From NCBI GenBank assembly GCA_005772895.1, contig SXIH01000042.1:1-64000 (forward strand): DNA of 64,000 bases, read 5' to 3'. A model generated the notes under the pieces. The model was given only the letters and a program-made list of their open reading frames with translations. It had not been told where the DNA came from and made no database searches. Position 1 is the stretch's first letter; each line of letters opens with the position of its first letter. This document shows positions 51,211 through 61,780 of the stretch, in pieces. The DNA is from Bacteroidota bacterium. Its GTDB lineage: Bacteria > Bacteroidota > Bacteroidia > 2-12-FULL-35-15. Position numbers and translations under genes: made by a program.

Positions 51211-51783
51211 TTAACTATTAGCAGGTGTTTCAACCTTGTTTAACATGGTAATATACGTATCAATTTGTCGTAAAAAATATTTTACAGTTTTTGTTCCATC
51301 CGCATCAATCATCATATCATGAATTTCTATATCATTTTCATTAAACTTTCCAACTTTAAATTTTGCTTTTGATAATGCTGAAATATATTTCAAAGGAAAA
51401 TGGTCATGTATATTCAAATCGATTAACAAATCAAACTCTTCATTAATAAAATTACGGATAATTACGGAGTTGGGCGTTCCCATCCAGTTCAATTCTTTTG
51501 TTGAAAAAAAATCGTATTCCAATTTTGAATAGGTTAATGCCGGAATTTCTTTTGTACTAAAGAAACCCATTACTTTTACTTTTTTCAAATGTTCGCGTAA
51601 ATAGACAACATATCGCTTTACAATTTCATAATCTTCTGCATTTGTAGCGTCAAAAACAATTCCAACAGTTTTTATTTTTTCGAAATTAAATTGGTTAGGT
51701 TCACGATTATAAGCATTGGATTTTAACTCCTGCTTGAGAGCACGATTTGCTAAAGATATTTTTATGTTTTTAAAGATGCTCAT
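51211..51783 (-). CDS. DUF6913 family protein
   Basis: The protein has 190 residues without a signal peptide. The basic N-terminal helix (MSIFKNIKISLANRALKQEL) is followed by an alternating alpha/beta core: KIKTVGIVFDATNAEDYEIV, KKVKVMGFFSTKEIPALTY, FDLLIDLNIHDHFPLKYISA and KAKFKVGKFNENDIEIHDMM. DUF6913 is a small Bacteroidota family of unknown role. The N-terminal helix suggests RNA or membrane contact, which is inference. It sits in the prmC-ligA-GlmU direction, with ligA ending 101 bp before it. A C-rich/G-rich hairpin lies immediately before its ATG. Confidence 0.82.
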   Translation of the reverse strand: MSIFKNIKISLANRALKQELKSNAYNREPNQFNFEKIKTVGIVFDATNAEDYEIVKRYVVYLREHLKKVKVMGFFSTKEIPALTYSKLEYDFFSTKELNWMGTPNSVIIRNFINEEFDLLIDLNIHDHFPLKYISALSKAKFKVGKFNENDIEIHDMMIDADGTKTVKYFLRQIDTYITMLNKVETPANS

Positions 51784-51788
51784 CTAAA

Positions 51789-51819
51789 TCCCCCTAGCCC
51801 CCTTTTACAAAGGGGGAAT
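51789..51819. repeat. C5/G5 hairpin with competing stems
   Basis: Two C5 tracts (near 51790-51794 and 51798-51802) face one G5 tract (51812-51816). CCCCCTTT / AAAGGGGG with a 3-nt loop is the better stem; TCCCCCT could pair instead. It ends 6 bp before the DUF6913 ATG at 51783. Confidence 0.65.
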
Positions 51820-51849
51820 TTGTTCTAACAATAATTATTCTAGCGACCT

Positions 51850-51881
51850 TGTCTACTTTTTATTTTTTGTCTATTGTCTAC
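51850..51881. repeat. Heptamer cluster TGTCTA(C/T)
   Basis: TGTCTAC at 51850-51856, TGTCTAT at 51868-51874 and TGTCTAC at 51875-51881, the last two in tandem, 3 bp before the ligA stop codon. Confidence 0.6.
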
Positions 51882-51884
51882 TGT

Positions 51885-54730
<2,846 letters not shown>

Positions 54731-54741
54731 ACAATTTATAC

Positions 54742-55605
54742 TTAAATATTACCACGCAATATACGATAATTATTGCTTAAATCCTTTATCAATTCTACAT
54801 TTTTAAAGCCCTTATTTTCAAGCAGATTCTTTGTTTCGGAGCTAAGCGACTGGTTTATTTCAAAATAAATTTTACCATTTTTATTTAAATTTTTAAGAGC
54901 GAAATCACATATCACTTTATAAAACAGCAATGGATCTTTATCTTCAACAAAAAGTGCTAAATGAGGCTCATACTCCAAAACATTTTTATTCATGCTATTT
55001 TTTTCTGAAACACATATGTAGGGAGGATTGCTAACGATAATGTCAGATGTCAGATGTTGGATGTCAGATGTCGGATGTAAGATATCATTCAGTAGAAAAT
55101 TAATCACCACTCCATTGTTTTTTGCGTTTTGTTTTGCAACTTCTAATGCTTCTTCCGAAATATCTATCGCTGTTACATTTGCTTTCGAAATATTTTTTTT
55201 AAGGGCAATTGGAATGCATCCACTACCTGTTCCAATGTCAAGTATTGAAGGTGATTGCAATTTATTATCATGAATTATTAAATCTACTAGTTCTTCGGTT
55301 TCGGAGCGGGGAATTAATACAGATTCGTTTACCTTAAATTTCAATTTATAAAAATCTGCTTCACCTAAAATGTATTGAATGGGCTTATGCTTTTTTAATT
55401 CTTTTATTGCAAAATTAAATTTGAGTAATTCCGATTCAGAAATTGTATTTTCTGATTTTAACACAAACTCAGCTTTGTTCAGATTCAAATAAAATTCAAA
55501 GCAATAAGCAATAATAGTTTCTAGTTCATCACTTTCGTAAGAATCTTTCAACTCTTCACGAAAAAACCTTAAAATGTCTTTGATTTTGTTTGATGCAATT
55601 TTCAT
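54742..55605 (-). CDS. prmC: Release factor glutamine methyltransferase PrmC
   Basis: PrmC methylates the GGQ glutamine of class I release factors in the cytoplasm. The protein has 287 residues. The SAM fold is SPSILDIGTGSGCIPIALKK, the catalytic motif SNPPYICVS lies near residue 195, and the N-terminal helical domain binds the factor. Just before NPPY the usual short linker is replaced by HPTSDIQ HLTSDII, a 7-residue tandem duplication encoded by six 7-bp DNA units (see repeat at 55044-55085). The promoter box at 55613-55620 is 7 nt from the ATG. The gene begins the run prmC, TonB_C, ligA, DUF6913, GlmU family, SWEET-like. Confidence 0.95.
   Translation of the reverse strand: MKIASNKIKDILRFFREELKDSYESDELETIIAYCFEFYLNLNKAEFVLKSENTISESELLKFNFAIKELKKHKPIQYILGEADFYKLKFKVNESVLIPRSETEELVDLIIHDNKLQSPSILDIGTGSGCIPIALKKNISKANVTAIDISEEALEVAKQNAKNNGVVINFLLNDILHPTSDIQHLTSDIIVSNPPYICVSEKNSMNKNVLEYEPHLALFVEDKDPLLFYKVICDFALKNLNKNGKIYFEINQSLSSETKNLLENKGFKNVELIKDLSNNYRILRGNI
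55044..55085. repeat. Heptamer array inside prmC
   Basis: Six consecutive 7-bp units of the form NRGATGT (cagatgt, cagatgt, tggatgt, cagatgt, cggatgt, aagatat) = 42 bp or 14 codons, in frame. Confidence 0.85.
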
Positions 55606-55612
55606 ACCTTAG

Positions 55613-55620
55613 CAAAGGTA
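55613..55620 (-). promoter_or_regulatory. Putative -7 box for the prmC operon
   Basis: TACCTTTG on the minus strand, a full match, 7 nt before the prmC ATG; ribD diverges from the same region. Confidence 0.5.
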
Positions 55621-55647
55621 AGAATAGTTAATACACCTGATTCAAAA

Positions 55648-56688
55648 ATGAGCAATAACGAAACATATATGAAACGCTGCCTCGATTTGGCAGTAAAAGG
55701 TTTAGGACAAGTTGCTCCCAACCCAATGGTTGGCTGTGTGATAGTTTGTGACGGAGAAATTATTGGCGAAGGCTATCATGAGCAATACGGACAGGCACAC
55801 GCTGAAGTAAATGCAATTAATGCCGTAAAAGATAAAGCTTTATTAAAAAAATCTACTCTCTATGTTAATTTAGAACCTTGTTCCCATTTTGGAAAAACTC
55901 CTCCCTGTGCTGATTTGATAGTAGAGCATAAAATTCCTTATGTAGTAATTGGAAGTGTTGATACTAATTCTTTGGTTTCAGGAAAAGGAATAGAAAAATT
56001 AGCAAAAGCCGGAATAGATGTAAAAATAGGCGTTTTAGAAAATGATTGTAAAAAGTTAAACAAACGTTTTTTCACATATCACGAGAATAAACGTCCCTAT
56101 ATTATTTTGAAATGGGCTCAAACTGCTGATGGATTTATAGATGCAAAAAGAAACGAAGAGAACACCTCAAAGCCAATTCAAATCAGTAATTCAGATTCCA
56201 AAAAATTATTGCATTTATGGCGCAGTCAGGAACAAGCTATTATCATTGGTACAAATACCGCTCTGTTAGATAATCCACAGTTAACCGTAAGAGAAGTGAA
56301 AGGTAAAAACCCTTTAAGGATTACAATAGATAAGTGGTTGCGGATTCCAAAACAATTTAACCTTTTTGATAAGTCAACTCCCACTCTCATTTTCACTTCT
56401 ATGAATGAGCCTGCACAAACTAATTTAGAGTTTGTAAAAATTGATTTTGAGAAGCCAATCATCCCACAAGTTTTAGATGAATTATATAAACGTAATATTC
56501 ATTCTTTAATGGTAGAAGGTGGAGAATTGTTACTTAAGAGTTTTATTGATGAAGGATATTGGGATTCGGCAAGAGTATTTATATCCGATAAAGAATTAGG
56601 AAAAGGTGTTGCTGCTCCGGTATTGAATCAAAAACCGGTGATAAAAGAAAATATAAGCGGGGATAAATTGCTTTTTTATGTAAAGTAA
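55648..56688 (+). CDS. ribD: Bifunctional riboflavin deaminase/reductase RibD
   Basis: RibD performs two consecutive riboflavin steps in the cytoplasm, deamination and side-chain reduction. The protein has 346 residues. The N-terminal zinc deaminase domain shows QAHAEVNAI (zinc His and catalytic Glu) and EPCSHFGKTPPCADLIV (zinc cysteines). The reductase domain starts around residue 145 with PYIILKWAQTADGFIDAK, continues with IGTNTALLDNPQLTVR and closes with MVEGGELLLKSFIDEG. It is a standard-length protein. No other rib gene is in the window. It converges on the HatPase pair with only 2 bp to the stop at 56691. Confidence 0.96.
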   Translation: MSNNETYMKRCLDLAVKGLGQVAPNPMVGCVIVCDGEIIGEGYHEQYGQAHAEVNAINAVKDKALLKKSTLYVNLEPCSHFGKTPPCADLIVEHKIPYVVIGSVDTNSLVSGKGIEKLAKAGIDVKIGVLENDCKKLNKRFFTYHENKRPYIILKWAQTADGFIDAKRNEENTSKPIQISNSDSKKLLHLWRSQEQAIIIGTNTALLDNPQLTVREVKGKNPLRITIDKWLRIPKQFNLFDKSTPTLIFTSMNEPAQTNLEFVKIDFEKPIIPQVLDELYKRNIHSLMVEGGELLLKSFIDEGYWDSARVFISDKELGKGVAAPVLNQKPVIKENISGDKLLFYVK

Positions 56689-56690
56689 TT

Positions 56691-57137
56691 TTAAGTTGCA
56701 TTCAACTTGAAGTACAAATCCACAGCTGTACCTTTTTCAGAAAAGAAAGTTAGGTTTGCCAAATTTTTCATAAAATAAAGGCCTCTGCCATATGGCTTTT
56801 TTTCGTTTGTTTCTGCAATTGATTCAGGCATACTTTCAAAATCAAAACCATTCCCTTCATCTTTTATCGTAAAACAAATCCAATCGTTTTGTTTGACTTG
56901 AATAAACAGATAGACTTTTTTTTCCTTATCAAATTTGTTTCCATGAATAATGGCGTTGGAAATTGCCTCAATTACCGATATACATATATTGCAATAAATT
57001 GGGCTGGGAAGGCTTATTTGTTTTTTGATTTTTTTCAGCAGCGTTTCTAATGCATAAACGCTGTTAAAATTTGATTGAAAAGCAAATGCCTGAACAGAAT
57101 TTTTATTGGGATAAAATATGTTTGCAGTCTCCTTCAT
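56691..57137 (-). CDS. Anti-sigma-type ATPase (HATPase_c_2), copy 1
   Basis: The protein has 148 residues with a small GHKL fold: N-box VIEAISNAIIHGNKF, G1 box TIKDEGNGFDFES and G2 box KPYGRGLYFMKNLA. This is the fold of RsbW/SpoIIAB, which bind sigma factors or act as kinases for anti-anti-sigma STAS proteins. No STAS gene, PP2C phosphatase or sigma factor is beside it, so the partner is elsewhere. It lies 154 bp downstream of a second copy (57291-57728) in the same orientation; the two are clearly paralogous. Confidence 0.88.
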   Translation of the reverse strand: MKETANIFYPNKNSVQAFAFQSNFNSVYALETLLKKIKKQISLPSPIYCNICISVIEAISNAIIHGNKFDKEKKVYLFIQVKQNDWICFTIKDEGNGFDFESMPESIAETNEKKPYGRGLYFMKNLANLTFFSEKGTAVDLYFKLNAT

Positions 57138-57290
57138 CAGATTTTCCTTTTTATAGTATTTTACTATTAAAAGAAAAAACAGATACGATAAAAAAAAGAG
57201 GAAATGCTAAACTCAAAAACCACATTTAATCACAACATATTGATTTTGAGTATATTGCAACAAAAAAGATGCTAATTCAAAAAGCCAATG

Positions 57291-57728
57291 TTAATTTTTA
57301 TAAAGATCGAAACCTATTTCAAGGCAGGTTCCGTTTTCAGAATACTCTACTATGTCGGCTAATTTGTTAATCAAGAATACTCCCCGTCCATTAGGTTCAC
57401 CAATGCGTTCAGGACTGGTAGGATCGGGAACAGCTGTAAAATCAAAACCTTCGCCTTCATCTCTTATTGTAAAACACAAATAGCGCTCTTCTTTAGTCTC
57501 AACTTTTAAGCGAACCTTTTTAGAGGGATTAAATTTGTTTCCATGTTTAATGGCATTAGAAACGGCTTCATTAAGAACAATCCAGATATAATTATAATTC
57601 TCTTCCGAAATGGCATACTCATCTCTAACCCTTGAGATAAGTTTCTCAACAGTTAAAACGCTTTCTAAATTAGATTCTAAAACCATTTTTTGAGAAAGTG
57701 ATTCAATATCAATGTAACCGAGTAGCAT
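57291..57728 (-). CDS. Anti-sigma-type ATPase (HATPase_c_2), copy 2
   Basis: The protein has 145 residues, similar to the neighbouring copy: N-box VLNEAVSNAIKHGNKF, G1 box TIRDEGEGFDFTA and G2 box EPNGRGVFLINKLA. Nearly every ATP-binding position is kept in both. It starts MLLGYIDIESLSQKM, unlike copy 1, so the N-terminal partner surfaces differ. It is divergent from YigZ. The 153-bp gap between the copies contains no complete -7 box or hairpin that I can find. Confidence 0.88.
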   Translation of the reverse strand: MLLGYIDIESLSQKMVLESNLESVLTVEKLISRVRDEYAISEENYNYIWIVLNEAVSNAIKHGNKFNPSKKVRLKVETKEERYLCFTIRDEGEGFDFTAVPDPTSPERIGEPNGRGVFLINKLADIVEYSENGTCLEIGFDLYKN

Positions 57729-57815
57729 TTTATAAAATTTTAGCTAAAATATAATATTCCACAATAAAAACAAATATTTACAGGTCGAAATTACACCTTA
57801 TCTTAGCAATCGGAA

Positions 57816-58430
57816 ATGCTATTTGAGGACACCTATTTAACAATAAAAGAGCCATCACAAGGCCTCTACAAAGACAAAGGAAGTAAGTTTTCGAGCTATG
57901 CTTTTCCTGTGAACAACGAGAATGAAGTAAAGCAACGGTTAGCTGAAATAAAAAAGCTTCATCCTAGCGCTACGCACCATTGCTATGCTTTTCGGCTGGG
58001 TGCCGACAAACAATCATTCAGAGCCAATGATGACGGAGAACCTTCCAATACAGCAGGAAAACCAATACTTGGACAAATTCAATCAAAGGATCTTACTAAT
58101 ATTTTAATAATAGTTGTCCGCTATTTTGGCGGAACACTTTTGGGAGTAAGTGGATTGATAAATGCATACAAACTTGCAGCAGCAGATGCCATAACAAATG
58201 CTTCAATAATTGAAAAAACGGTGAACGATGTTTATGAGATTCATTTCGATTATATTTTAATGAATAATGTAATGAGAATTATTAAGGAAGAAGAATTGCA
58301 AATACTATCACAAGAGTCTGAACTTAATTGTTTTATTACTTTTTCGGTAAGAAAAAACAACTCAATGAATGCATTTGACAAAATAAGTAGACTCGAAGGA
58401 GTAGAGATTAAATTTTCAAGAACAATATAG
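57816..58430 (+). CDS. IMPACT/YigZ family protein
   Basis: The protein has 204 residues. The N-terminal IMPACT domain contains DKGSKFSSYAFPVNNENEVK, HPSATHHCYAFRLG and DDGEPSNTAGKPILGQIQSK, then RYFGGTLLGVSGLINAYKLA. The C-terminal ~65 residues are the DUF1949 ferredoxin-like domain. This family is linked to translation control and nucleic acid binding in other organisms; the bacterial role is not settled. It is cytoplasmic. It is followed by an ATTCGTA heptamer cluster and the M42-type peptidase gene. Confidence 0.93.
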   Translation: MLFEDTYLTIKEPSQGLYKDKGSKFSSYAFPVNNENEVKQRLAEIKKLHPSATHHCYAFRLGADKQSFRANDDGEPSNTAGKPILGQIQSKDLTNILIIVVRYFGGTLLGVSGLINAYKLAAADAITNASIIEKTVNDVYEIHFDYILMNNVMRIIKEEELQILSQESELNCFITFSVRKNNSMNAFDKISRLEGVEIKFSRTI

Positions 58431-58462
58431 ATTCGTATATTCGTAAAAATTCGTAATTCGTC
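58431..58462. repeat. Heptamer cluster ATTCGTA
   Basis: ATTCGTA at 58431-58437, 58439-58445 and 58449-58455, plus ATTCGTC at 58456-58462. The cluster fills the 33 bp between the YigZ stop codon and the peptidase ATG. Confidence 0.75.
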
Positions 58463-58463
58463 T

Positions 58464-59375
58464 ATGAAGTTATTAAAAGAAATGTGCGCTATTCATGCGC
58501 CATCAGGAAATGAATCGGGAATGACAAAATTCCTTTTAAAATACATTGAAAAAAACAAAAAGAATTGGAAAGTAAAACCAAAAATTTATTCTGGAGAAGG
58601 TTTTCAAGATTGCATTGTTTTAGTTTTCGGTAAACCAAGAACAGCCATTTTTGCGCATCTTGACAGCATTGGTTTTACGGTCAGATACGGAAAACAATTA
58701 GTTAAAATTGGCGGTCCACGATTAATTGATGGCATTAACTTAGTTGGTGAAGACAGTAAAGGAAAAATTGATTGCAAATTAGCCGTTAACAAAGAAGGAA
58801 ACATTTCTTATAAATTCAAAAGAGATATTAAAAGAGGAACAGAACTTACGTTCAATCCAAACTGGCGTGAAACAAAAGAATATGTTCAATGCTGCTATAT
58901 GGATAATCGTTTGGGGGTTTGGAATGCTTTGCAAGTCGCTGAAACATTAAAAGATGGGGTGATTGTTTTTTCTTGCTATGAAGAGCATAATGGTGGAACT
59001 GTTTCATTTATCCAAAAATTTCTTTTCGAAAAATACAAAGTGAAACAAGCTTTAATTTCAGATATTACTTGGGTAACAGATGGAGTTCCACATGGCAAAG
59101 GAGTAGCAATTTCTTTACGTGATAGTTTAATTCCAAGAAGAAGCTATGTAAATAAAATTATTTCAATAGCTACAAAAACTAAAATTCCTTTTCAATTAGA
59201 AGTAGAAGGTTCCGGAGGCAGTGACGCTAAAGAACTACAAATGGCTGAATATCCTTGGGATTGGTGTTTCATTGGAGCACCGGAAGACAATGTGCACACA
59301 CCAGATGAGAAGGTTTATAAAAAAGACATTGATGCAATGGTTAAAATTTATAATGTTCTAATGAAAGAACTATGA
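58464..59375 (+). CDS. M42-like aminopeptidase
   Basis: The protein has 303 residues with co-catalytic metallopeptidase motifs: IFAHLDSIGF (metal His/Asp), YMDNRLGVWNAL (bridging Asp), CYEEHNGGTVS (catalytic Glu pair) and SDITWV, with HTPDEKV near the C-terminus as the last metal His. GGSDAKELQMAEYPWDW precedes it. M42 enzymes are aminopeptidases, sometimes with deblocking activity, and form large complexes. There is no signal peptide, so it is cytoplasmic. The start ATG immediately follows the ATTCGTA heptamer cluster. The antiporter downstream has its own promoter box. Confidence 0.88.
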   Translation: MKLLKEMCAIHAPSGNESGMTKFLLKYIEKNKKNWKVKPKIYSGEGFQDCIVLVFGKPRTAIFAHLDSIGFTVRYGKQLVKIGGPRLIDGINLVGEDSKGKIDCKLAVNKEGNISYKFKRDIKRGTELTFNPNWRETKEYVQCCYMDNRLGVWNALQVAETLKDGVIVFSCYEEHNGGTVSFIQKFLFEKYKVKQALISDITWVTDGVPHGKGVAISLRDSLIPRRSYVNKIISIATKTKIPFQLEVEGSGGSDAKELQMAEYPWDWCFIGAPEDNVHTPDEKVYKKDIDAMVKIYNVLMKEL

Positions 59376-59407
59376 AACAAAACAATTGCTTTTTCAAAAA
59401 AATGTTC

Positions 59408-59415
59408 TAGTTTTG
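59408..59415 (+). promoter_or_regulatory. Putative -7 box for the CPA2 antiporter
   Basis: TAGTTTTG, a full match, 34 nt before the ATG at 59450. Confidence 0.45.
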
Positions 59416-59449
59416 ATTTACAAGTTTACTCAATCCTCATAAAACTAAT

Positions 59450-60694
59450 ATGAATAATTTAGATACGTTTATAGCTGTAACTACAGCGATCATTTTTATT
59501 CTGATAGTTTCACATACTTGTGGAAGAATATTTCAATACATAGGACAACCCAAGGTTGTTGGAGAAATGATTTCCGGAGTATTGTTAGGTCCAACCTGTT
59601 TTGGATATTTTTGTCCTGACTTAAGTGCTCAAATTTTCAGTAAAGAGATGATGCCTTTTTTATTCGTCATCAGCAATCTAGGATTATCATTTTATATGTT
59701 CCTAATTGGGTCTGAAATTGATTTTAAAAATTTTACTCCAAAAATATTAAAGCGTTCATCACTTCTATCTTCAGTTGCAATAATTTTCCCTTTCATTTTC
59801 GGAGCTATAGCAGCCTTATGGTATTTTGATATTTTCACTATGCCCGGAATTTCCTTTACATCATTTACAATATTTTTGGGAACTGCTTTTGCCATCACAG
59901 CCTTTCCGATGCTAGCGAGAATTCTTGATGAAAAGAAAATTCTCAATACAGAAATTGGCGTTTTAACAATTTCATCTGCATGTATTCAAGATGTAGTTTC
60001 TTGGATACTTTTATCGTTTGTTACGGCTGCTGCAGCTCACAAAGGAATGGAAGCTGGCTATATTACTTTATTCGGAGGAATGGGTTTTATTGCAATTGTA
60101 TTTTTAATTGTGAGACCACTTCTAAAAATTATTGGTAAACGCAGTCAAAAACATGGATACCTCAGTCAACCTGATTTTGTGATTATTGTAGTTTTATTAT
60201 TGGCAGCTGCTCTTATTACCGACAAACTTGGATTGTATTCTGTATTTGGTGGTTTTATTTTAGGATTGGCTGTTCCGCGTGATCCTGTATTTTCAAAAGG
60301 TATTCAGGATAAACTGAAGGACTTCACACAAGCTATTCTTCTTCCTTTGTTCTTTACGTTTTCCGGATTGAATGCGAATATGTTAGTACTGGGCAATCTT
60401 ACCAATTTTGTTCCAACATTAATTATTATTGGCTTTGCGTTTTTCAGTAAATATGCATCTGCGCTGATTGCAATGAAATTAACAGGATTTAGTTGGAGGG
60501 AATCATCAGCCATTGGAGGATTAACAAACGCGAGAGGATTAATGGAATTAATTGTTGCTAATATTGGATTATCCTATGCTGTTATCACTAAAGATCTTTA
60601 TTCCATTTTAGTTTTAATTGCCATCTTAACAACCTTGTTTGCTATGCCTATTTATAATTTCTCGATGGGAATTAAAAAGAAAAGCAAAAAATAA
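59450..60694 (+). CDS. CPA2 family cation/proton antiporter
   Basis: The protein has 414 residues and about 12 TM helices. Family features are QPKVVGEMISGVLLGPTCFG near the N-terminus, FLGTAFAITAFPMLARILDE, CIQDVVSWILL with the transport aspartate, and GGLTNARGLMELIVANIGLS with the charged NARG segment. It is a KefB/GerN-like Na+/H+ or K+/H+ antiporter of the inner membrane and lacks the cytoplasmic TrkA-N/RCK domain that KefB-type exchangers use for regulation. The terminator 60703-60735 follows it. Its own -7 box suggests it is transcribed separately from the peptidase. Confidence 0.92.
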   Translation: MNNLDTFIAVTTAIIFILIVSHTCGRIFQYIGQPKVVGEMISGVLLGPTCFGYFCPDLSAQIFSKEMMPFLFVISNLGLSFYMFLIGSEIDFKNFTPKILKRSSLLSSVAIIFPFIFGAIAALWYFDIFTMPGISFTSFTIFLGTAFAITAFPMLARILDEKKILNTEIGVLTISSACIQDVVSWILLSFVTAAAAHKGMEAGYITLFGGMGFIAIVFLIVRPLLKIIGKRSQKHGYLSQPDFVIIVVLLLAAALITDKLGLYSVFGGFILGLAVPRDPVFSKGIQDKLKDFTQAILLPLFFTFSGLNANMLVLGNLTNFVPTLIIIGFAFFSKYASALIAMKLTGFSWRESSAIGGLTNARGLMELIVANIGLSYAVITKDLYSILVLIAILTTLFAMPIYNFSMGIKKKSKK

Positions 60695-60702
60695 TTTTCA
60701 AA

Positions 60703-60735
60703 AAAAATCCAGACAATAAATGTCTGGATTTTTTT
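60703..60735. terminator. Bidirectional intrinsic terminator
   Basis: A perfect 13-bp stem AAAAATCCAGACA / TGTCTGGATTTTT around a 5-nt loop with U-runs on both strands. It serves the antiporter (plus) and the SprF-like gene (minus). Confidence 0.9.
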
Positions 60736-61771
60736 ATATCATATTCTTTTGTTTGAATAGTGCACCTTTCAAGATATGGTATTTTAGCGACACTTCTACT
60801 CCACCATTATACTTAGATGTTTCCTTATAAGAAGAAATATTAACATCATAAGAAACACCAAAAGTAAAATCCGACATAGTAAAAAATACAGATGGAATAA
60901 TTGCATCCTTGTAACGATAATAAACACCAACTCCTAATGCTGATTCAGTAATTAATCCTGTAATTTTTGTTTCGTTTTTAAAACGGTAACGAATTGCACA
61001 TCCTGCAGTAATTTCAGAAGCTTTCCCTTGTTGAAAATAAATTAAAGAAGGAAGAAATGCTACTTTAGTTCCTGGTCGATCTAAATGAGCATTCATATTC
61101 ACAACTAATTTTCCGTATAATTTTTCAGTAACAGAAAAATATTTTTGTGTAGGTTGGTTTAAATGAAAATAGGCAACTCCAATGTCAACTTTTCTTTTTT
61201 CATTTCTGGCAAATTTTACTTTCCCATTTGAATGTTCGTAATACAACCCTGCACCCAAATCCAAATAAAAAAATGAAGTGGTAGGTGTAGTTTCATTGTT
61301 TGCCATTGCTGTATTAAAACCTTGTCCGTCATACTGATTCCCCCAATACAATCCTGCAATATTAGCTTTATGCTGAGCCCCTCCAACCATCAAGCCCATA
61401 GAAAATTTACTTTCCTTACTAACCGGAAGAATTGCTGCTAAACATAAATTGGCTTGAGTTAATCCGAAATTAGAATCTCCTGCTTTGTCGCTGAAAAAAT
61501 TTATTCCTGCACCTAAGTGAGCATTCTTTTCTTTTTTGTCAAACAAAGGCATATCCACAGAAGCTGCAACAGTATTAAATGCATTACCCATTGCCGACCA
61601 TTGATTTTTATAGTTTGCAATTGCACGCACATAACCACTATAAACTCCAGTAGCACCAGGATTTAATAACTGAGGGGTTTCGTTGTACTGTGAAAAATGT
61701 ACATCTTGCGCAAATGAAAAAAATGAGCAAAATGAAAAAACGAATACTATCGATTTATTTTTGAAACTCAT
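60734..61771 (-). CDS. PorP/SprF family T9SS membrane protein (pair 2)
   Basis: The protein has 345 residues with a signal peptide (IVFVFSFCSFFSFAQ) and DVHFSQYNETPQLLNPGATG, the same opening as the copy at 37943. A multi-strand barrel follows (AAILPVSKESKFSMGLMVGG, GVYYRYKDAIIPSVFFTM, KYNGGVEVSLKYHILKG). It sits 9 bp downstream of the type B cargo gene 61781-64000. As with pair 1 the cargo is first and the SprF-like protein second, so it probably serves this cargo's export. Terminated by the 60703-60735 hairpin. Confidence 0.94.
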   Translation of the reverse strand: MSFKNKSIVFVFSFCSFFSFAQDVHFSQYNETPQLLNPGATGVYSGYVRAIANYKNQWSAMGNAFNTVAASVDMPLFDKKEKNAHLGAGINFFSDKAGDSNFGLTQANLCLAAILPVSKESKFSMGLMVGGAQHKANIAGLYWGNQYDGQGFNTAMANNETTPTTSFFYLDLGAGLYYEHSNGKVKFARNEKRKVDIGVAYFHLNQPTQKYFSVTEKLYGKLVVNMNAHLDRPGTKVAFLPSLIYFQQGKASEITAGCAIRYRFKNETKITGLITESALGVGVYYRYKDAIIPSVFFTMSDFTFGVSYDVNISSYKETSKYNGGVEVSLKYHILKGALFKQKNMI

Positions 61772-61780
61772 AAATTCAAA

